This document shows, in pieces, positions 61,801 to 64,000 of a DNA stretch of 64,000 bases. A program made the translations under genes and the position numbers. The DNA is from DASRFR01 sp035651455 (GTDB lineage Bacteria > Acidobacteriota > Terriglobia > Terriglobales > Acidobacteriaceae), in assembly GCA_035651455.1 (NCBI GenBank), contig DASRFR010000049.1, positions 62,001 to 126,000 of the forward strand, in the 5' to 3' direction. Every line of letters starts with the position of its first letter. Positions within the stretch are counted from its first letter, which is position 1. The notes below the pieces were generated by a model. That model made no database searches. It was given only the letters and a program-made list of their open reading frames with translations, and was not told the DNA's origin.

Positions 61801-63264
61801 ATGGCTGCAGACAAGATCCTCATCGTCGATGATGAGCGCCTGGTCCGTTGGTCTCTACGGCAGAAATGCGAGGACTGGGGCTACCAGGTTCTCGAGGCAG
61901 AGGCTGGCGAACCTGGGCTGAAGCTCGCCCAAAATGAGTCTCCCGATCTCATCCTGCTCGACGTGCGCCTGCCGGATATGAGCGGTCTCGAAGTTCTCGA
62001 TCAACTGAAAAAGAATGGCGACGCCCGGGCCGTGATCATGATTACCGCCGATCCGCAGCTTGATGACGTGAAAGCAGCGCTCAAGCTGGGAGCCTATGAC
62101 TTTGTCGGCAAGCCTCTCGATTTTGACGAACTCCACGTCGCCATCAAGAACTCCCTGGAGACCACCAAGCTGCGCAGCGAGGTCCAGACCCTGCGCGCGG
62201 ACGTGCGCCGCCGGGCGGGTTATCACCAGGTCGTCGGCACGTCGCCGAAGATGACGGAGTTGATGAGTTTCGTCCGCAAGGTGGCCTCGAGCGAAGCGAC
62301 GACTATTTTGATCCAGGGCGAGAGCGGCACCGGCAAAGACCTGATCGCCAAGGCCATCCACTACGAAAGTACGCGCCAGGAAAGGCCCTTTGTCGCGATC
62401 AATTGTTCCGCGATTCCCGAGCAGTTGATGGAAGCCGAACTCTTCGGCCACGAGAAGGGGGCCTTCACCGACGCCAAGCAGATGAAGAAGGGTTTATTTG
62501 AGGCCGCCGACGGCGGAACCCTCTTCCTCGACGAGATCGGCGAACTCTCACCTCTGTTGCAAGCCAAACTGCTGCGCGTCCTGGAGGACCAGGTCATCCG
62601 CAGGGTGGGCGGTATTCGCGACATGCAGGTCGACGTGCGTGTCATTGCGGCGTCCAATCGCGACCTGGAAAAGGCGGTGCGCGAAGGAAACTTCCGCCAG
62701 GATCTTTATTACCGCCTCGCGATCATTGCCATTTTTATCCCGCCGTTACGCGAAAGGAAGGAAGACATTCTCCCGCTCGTCGACTTTTTCATCGATCGCT
62801 ACAACCGCAAGTTCAAGAAATCGGTTCGTGGGATTACCGAGGACACGCGCCGCCTCTTGCTGGGACACAGTTGGCCGGGAAATGTTCGCGAGCTGAAGAA
62901 TTCCATCGAACGCGCCATGATCCTGGAAGACGAATTCCAGCTCAGGCCCGTGTATCTCCCCTTTTCGGTCGCCGAGTCCGGCGGGCGCACCGTGTTCGAG
63001 CGCTCCGTCCCCGCAGACGGCGGTCAGCAGTTGCCGAATGGCCGCATGCTTCCCCGCCTGTACATTCCCGAAGGCGGCACTTCACTTGAGGAAGTTGAGC
63101 ACGCCCTGGTCGAACTGGCCATGCGGCAAGCCAATAACAATCAGACGCACGCCGCCAAACTGCTCGACATCAGCCGCGATGCCTTGCGCTACAAGCTTAA
63201 GAAATTTGGCATGGTGCACGCGGAAGAAGAAACCGAAGCGGGGGAGAGCGCGGGGCGAGCTTAG
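61801..63264 (+). CDS. Sigma-54-dependent response regulator (NtrC family)
   Basis: A 487-residue activator with three domains. The receiver begins ILIVDDERLVRWSLRQ, with phospho-acceptor Asp54 in ILLDVRLPDMSG. The AAA+ domain has Walker A GESGTGKD, the sigma-54 loop LFGHEKGAFTDAKQMKKGLF, GTLFLDEIGELSPLLQAKLL and RVIAASNRDL. The C-terminus is a Fis-type helix-turn-helix (NNQTHAAKLLDISRDALRYK). The GAFTGA loop reads GAFTDA, a one-residue change. TACAAT is 11 bases before the ATG. It should be phosphorylated by the kinase just upstream and is a candidate regulator of the neighbouring cytochrome genes. Confidence 0.95.
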   Translation: MAADKILIVDDERLVRWSLRQKCEDWGYQVLEAEAGEPGLKLAQNESPDLILLDVRLPDMSGLEVLDQLKKNGDARAVIMITADPQLDDVKAALKLGAYDFVGKPLDFDELHVAIKNSLETTKLRSEVQTLRADVRRRAGYHQVVGTSPKMTELMSFVRKVASSEATTILIQGESGTGKDLIAKAIHYESTRQERPFVAINCSAIPEQLMEAELFGHEKGAFTDAKQMKKGLFEAADGGTLFLDEIGELSPLLQAKLLRVLEDQVIRRVGGIRDMQVDVRVIAASNRDLEKAVREGNFRQDLYYRLAIIAIFIPPLRERKEDILPLVDFFIDRYNRKFKKSVRGITEDTRRLLLGHSWPGNVRELKNSIERAMILEDEFQLRPVYLPFSVAESGGRTVFERSVPADGGQQLPNGRMLPRLYIPEGGTSLEEVEHALVELAMRQANNNQTHAAKLLDISRDALRYKLKKFGMVHAEEETEAGESAGRA

Positions 63265-63412
63265 CGTTTTGTCGGACTGGCGAAAACACTACCACTGCCC
63301 TGTTGGGCGCCAGCCGCAGGACGCCGCGACGCAAACACCCGTCCATAGTGCATAATGTTCGGTTTCGTCTTGCCGGAGCCGCATACCCTTATCGACCCCA
63401 AGGAGGCCCTTA

Positions 63413-64000
63413 ATGCTGGAACCTGAATTCTATTGCTATGCTTTGCCGCGGCGCTTTGCCGTCGTTTCTTTCGCAATCATGGCTGTATTTTTACTTCTCG
63501 CCAGCGTGTCTGAACCGGCGCAGTCTCAAACTTACCGCGTCATTTACAACTTCACCGGCCAAGGCAGTGATGGGGCCACTCCGTACGGCGGGCCAATCCT
63601 GGATCGATTGGGAAATCTTTACGGCACGACGTACTTGGGCGGGAAGTACGGCGCCGGAAGTGTCTACAGGCTTTCGCCCAACGGCTCCTCCTGGACCTAC
63701 GCGTCTTTGTACAGCTTTAAAGCTGGATTCGACGGCTCCGGGCCCGCTTTCGGTTCCCTCGCGTTAGACGCGAACGGCGCTCTGTTTGGAACCACCGAAG
63801 GAGGCGGATACTTCGGCACTGCCTTTGAAGTCTGCGCCTGCCCGGGCAGGGAAGTTGTCGTCCACCGCTTTGGTACCGGAACAGATGGTGCGCAACCCAT
63901 AGGCGGAGTAGTTCTCGATTCAACAGGAAATGTCTATGGCACCACCAGCCTCGGGGGCGCTTTTGGCAATGGCACCGTCTTCGAAGCCAAGCGTTCCGGG
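63413..64000 (+). CDS. GloVer tandem-repeat exported protein (3' end outside window)
   Basis: N-terminal 196 codons of a secreted protein. ATG 63413 has AAGGAGG upstream; a signal peptide (FAVVSFAIMAVFLLLASVSE, then PAQSQ) follows. The mature part is made of roughly 40-residue repeats with the GloVer motif: ATPYGGPILDRLGNLYGTTY with LGGKYGAGSVYRLSPNG, GSLALDANGALFGTTEGGGY, and GGVVLDSTGNVYGTTSLGGA with FGNGTVFEAK. This acidobacterial repeat usually ends with a C-terminal anchor, which lies beyond the window. Function unknown. Confidence 0.88.
   Translation, partial: MLEPEFYCYALPRRFAVVSFAIMAVFLLLASVSEPAQSQTYRVIYNFTGQGSDGATPYGGPILDRLGNLYGTTYLGGKYGAGSVYRLSPNGSSWTYASLYSFKAGFDGSGPAFGSLALDANGALFGTTEGGGYFGTAFEVCACPGREVVVHRFGTGTDGAQPIGGVVLDSTGNVYGTTSLGGAFGNGTVFEAKRSG

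Noticed and set aside
1..64000. tRNA, rRNA, CRISPR arrays, insertion sequences or phage genes
   Set aside because: I looked for tRNA T-loops, repeat-spacer arrays, transposase and integrase motifs and found none.

Overview
The window looks like a chromosomal segment of an acidobacterium, most likely class Terriglobia (Koribacter- or Terriglobus-like). The grounds are two very large Oar-type TonB-dependent receptors with an N-terminal carboxypeptidase-regulatory domain, GloVer tandem repeats, a TolB-propeller/CehA fusion, a single-cluster-type energy transducer TonB, GTP-dependent PEP carboxykinase, and moderately high GC with frequent GTG/TTG starts. The assignment is inferred from gene content; there is no rRNA, tRNA, CRISPR array, transposase or prophage in the window. 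Coding density is high and almost every gene is intact; only the first (TonB receptor) and last (GloVer repeat protein) genes are cut by the window edges.

Layout. 1-6 kb: TonB receptor, divergent LacI regulator and NagA, probably an amino-sugar uptake and use locus. 6-16 kb: metabolic and secreted proteins (SDR epimerase, CocE-type hydrolase, TolB/CehA fusion, Ada, CBM9-like protein, TPR protein). 16-25 kb: housekeeping genes (TatA, GreA, a CDP-alcohol phosphatidyltransferase, PgeF, PEPCK, an active/inactive M16 peptidase pair, Frr). 25-33 kb: a molybdopterin oxidoreductase, then envelope biogenesis (BamA, Skp, TonB, alanine racemase). 33-38 kb: ABHD hydrolase, GNAT, GlyA and a GT4 glycosyltransferase. 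38-47 kb: a second TonB receptor, a tiny basic protein gene, a polysaccharide deacetylase, QueA, a GT2 glycosyltransferase and a polytopic membrane protein.

The most striking region is 47.2-63.3 kb. Seven genes on the minus strand (transcribed from about 57.1 kb down to 47.2 kb) encode, in order, a 16-heme c-type cytochrome, an NHL-propeller protein, a tetraheme c-type cytochrome, a parvulin-type prolyl isomerase, a large outer-membrane beta-barrel, a second NHL-propeller protein and a 12-heme cytochrome. Divergently transcribed are ResB and CcsA, the System II cytochrome c maturation pair that would attach these hemes, followed by a histidine kinase and a sigma-54-type response regulator. 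Together they read as a self-contained extracellular electron-transfer module: periplasmic multiheme carrier, outer-membrane barrel, exported cytochromes, a dedicated folding factor, heme-ligation machinery and a two-component system. The tetraheme protein is a candidate nanowire subunit of the OmcE kind, by heme number and neighbourhood only.

A second theme is transcription-translation architecture. Several genes (greA, the molybdopterin oxidoreductase, alr, queA, the hypothetical gene at 18575, the ABHD gene, the GT4 gene and the response regulator) carry a -10-like TATAAT element only 5-11 bases before the start codon and no Shine-Dalgarno sequence, the signature of leaderless mRNAs.
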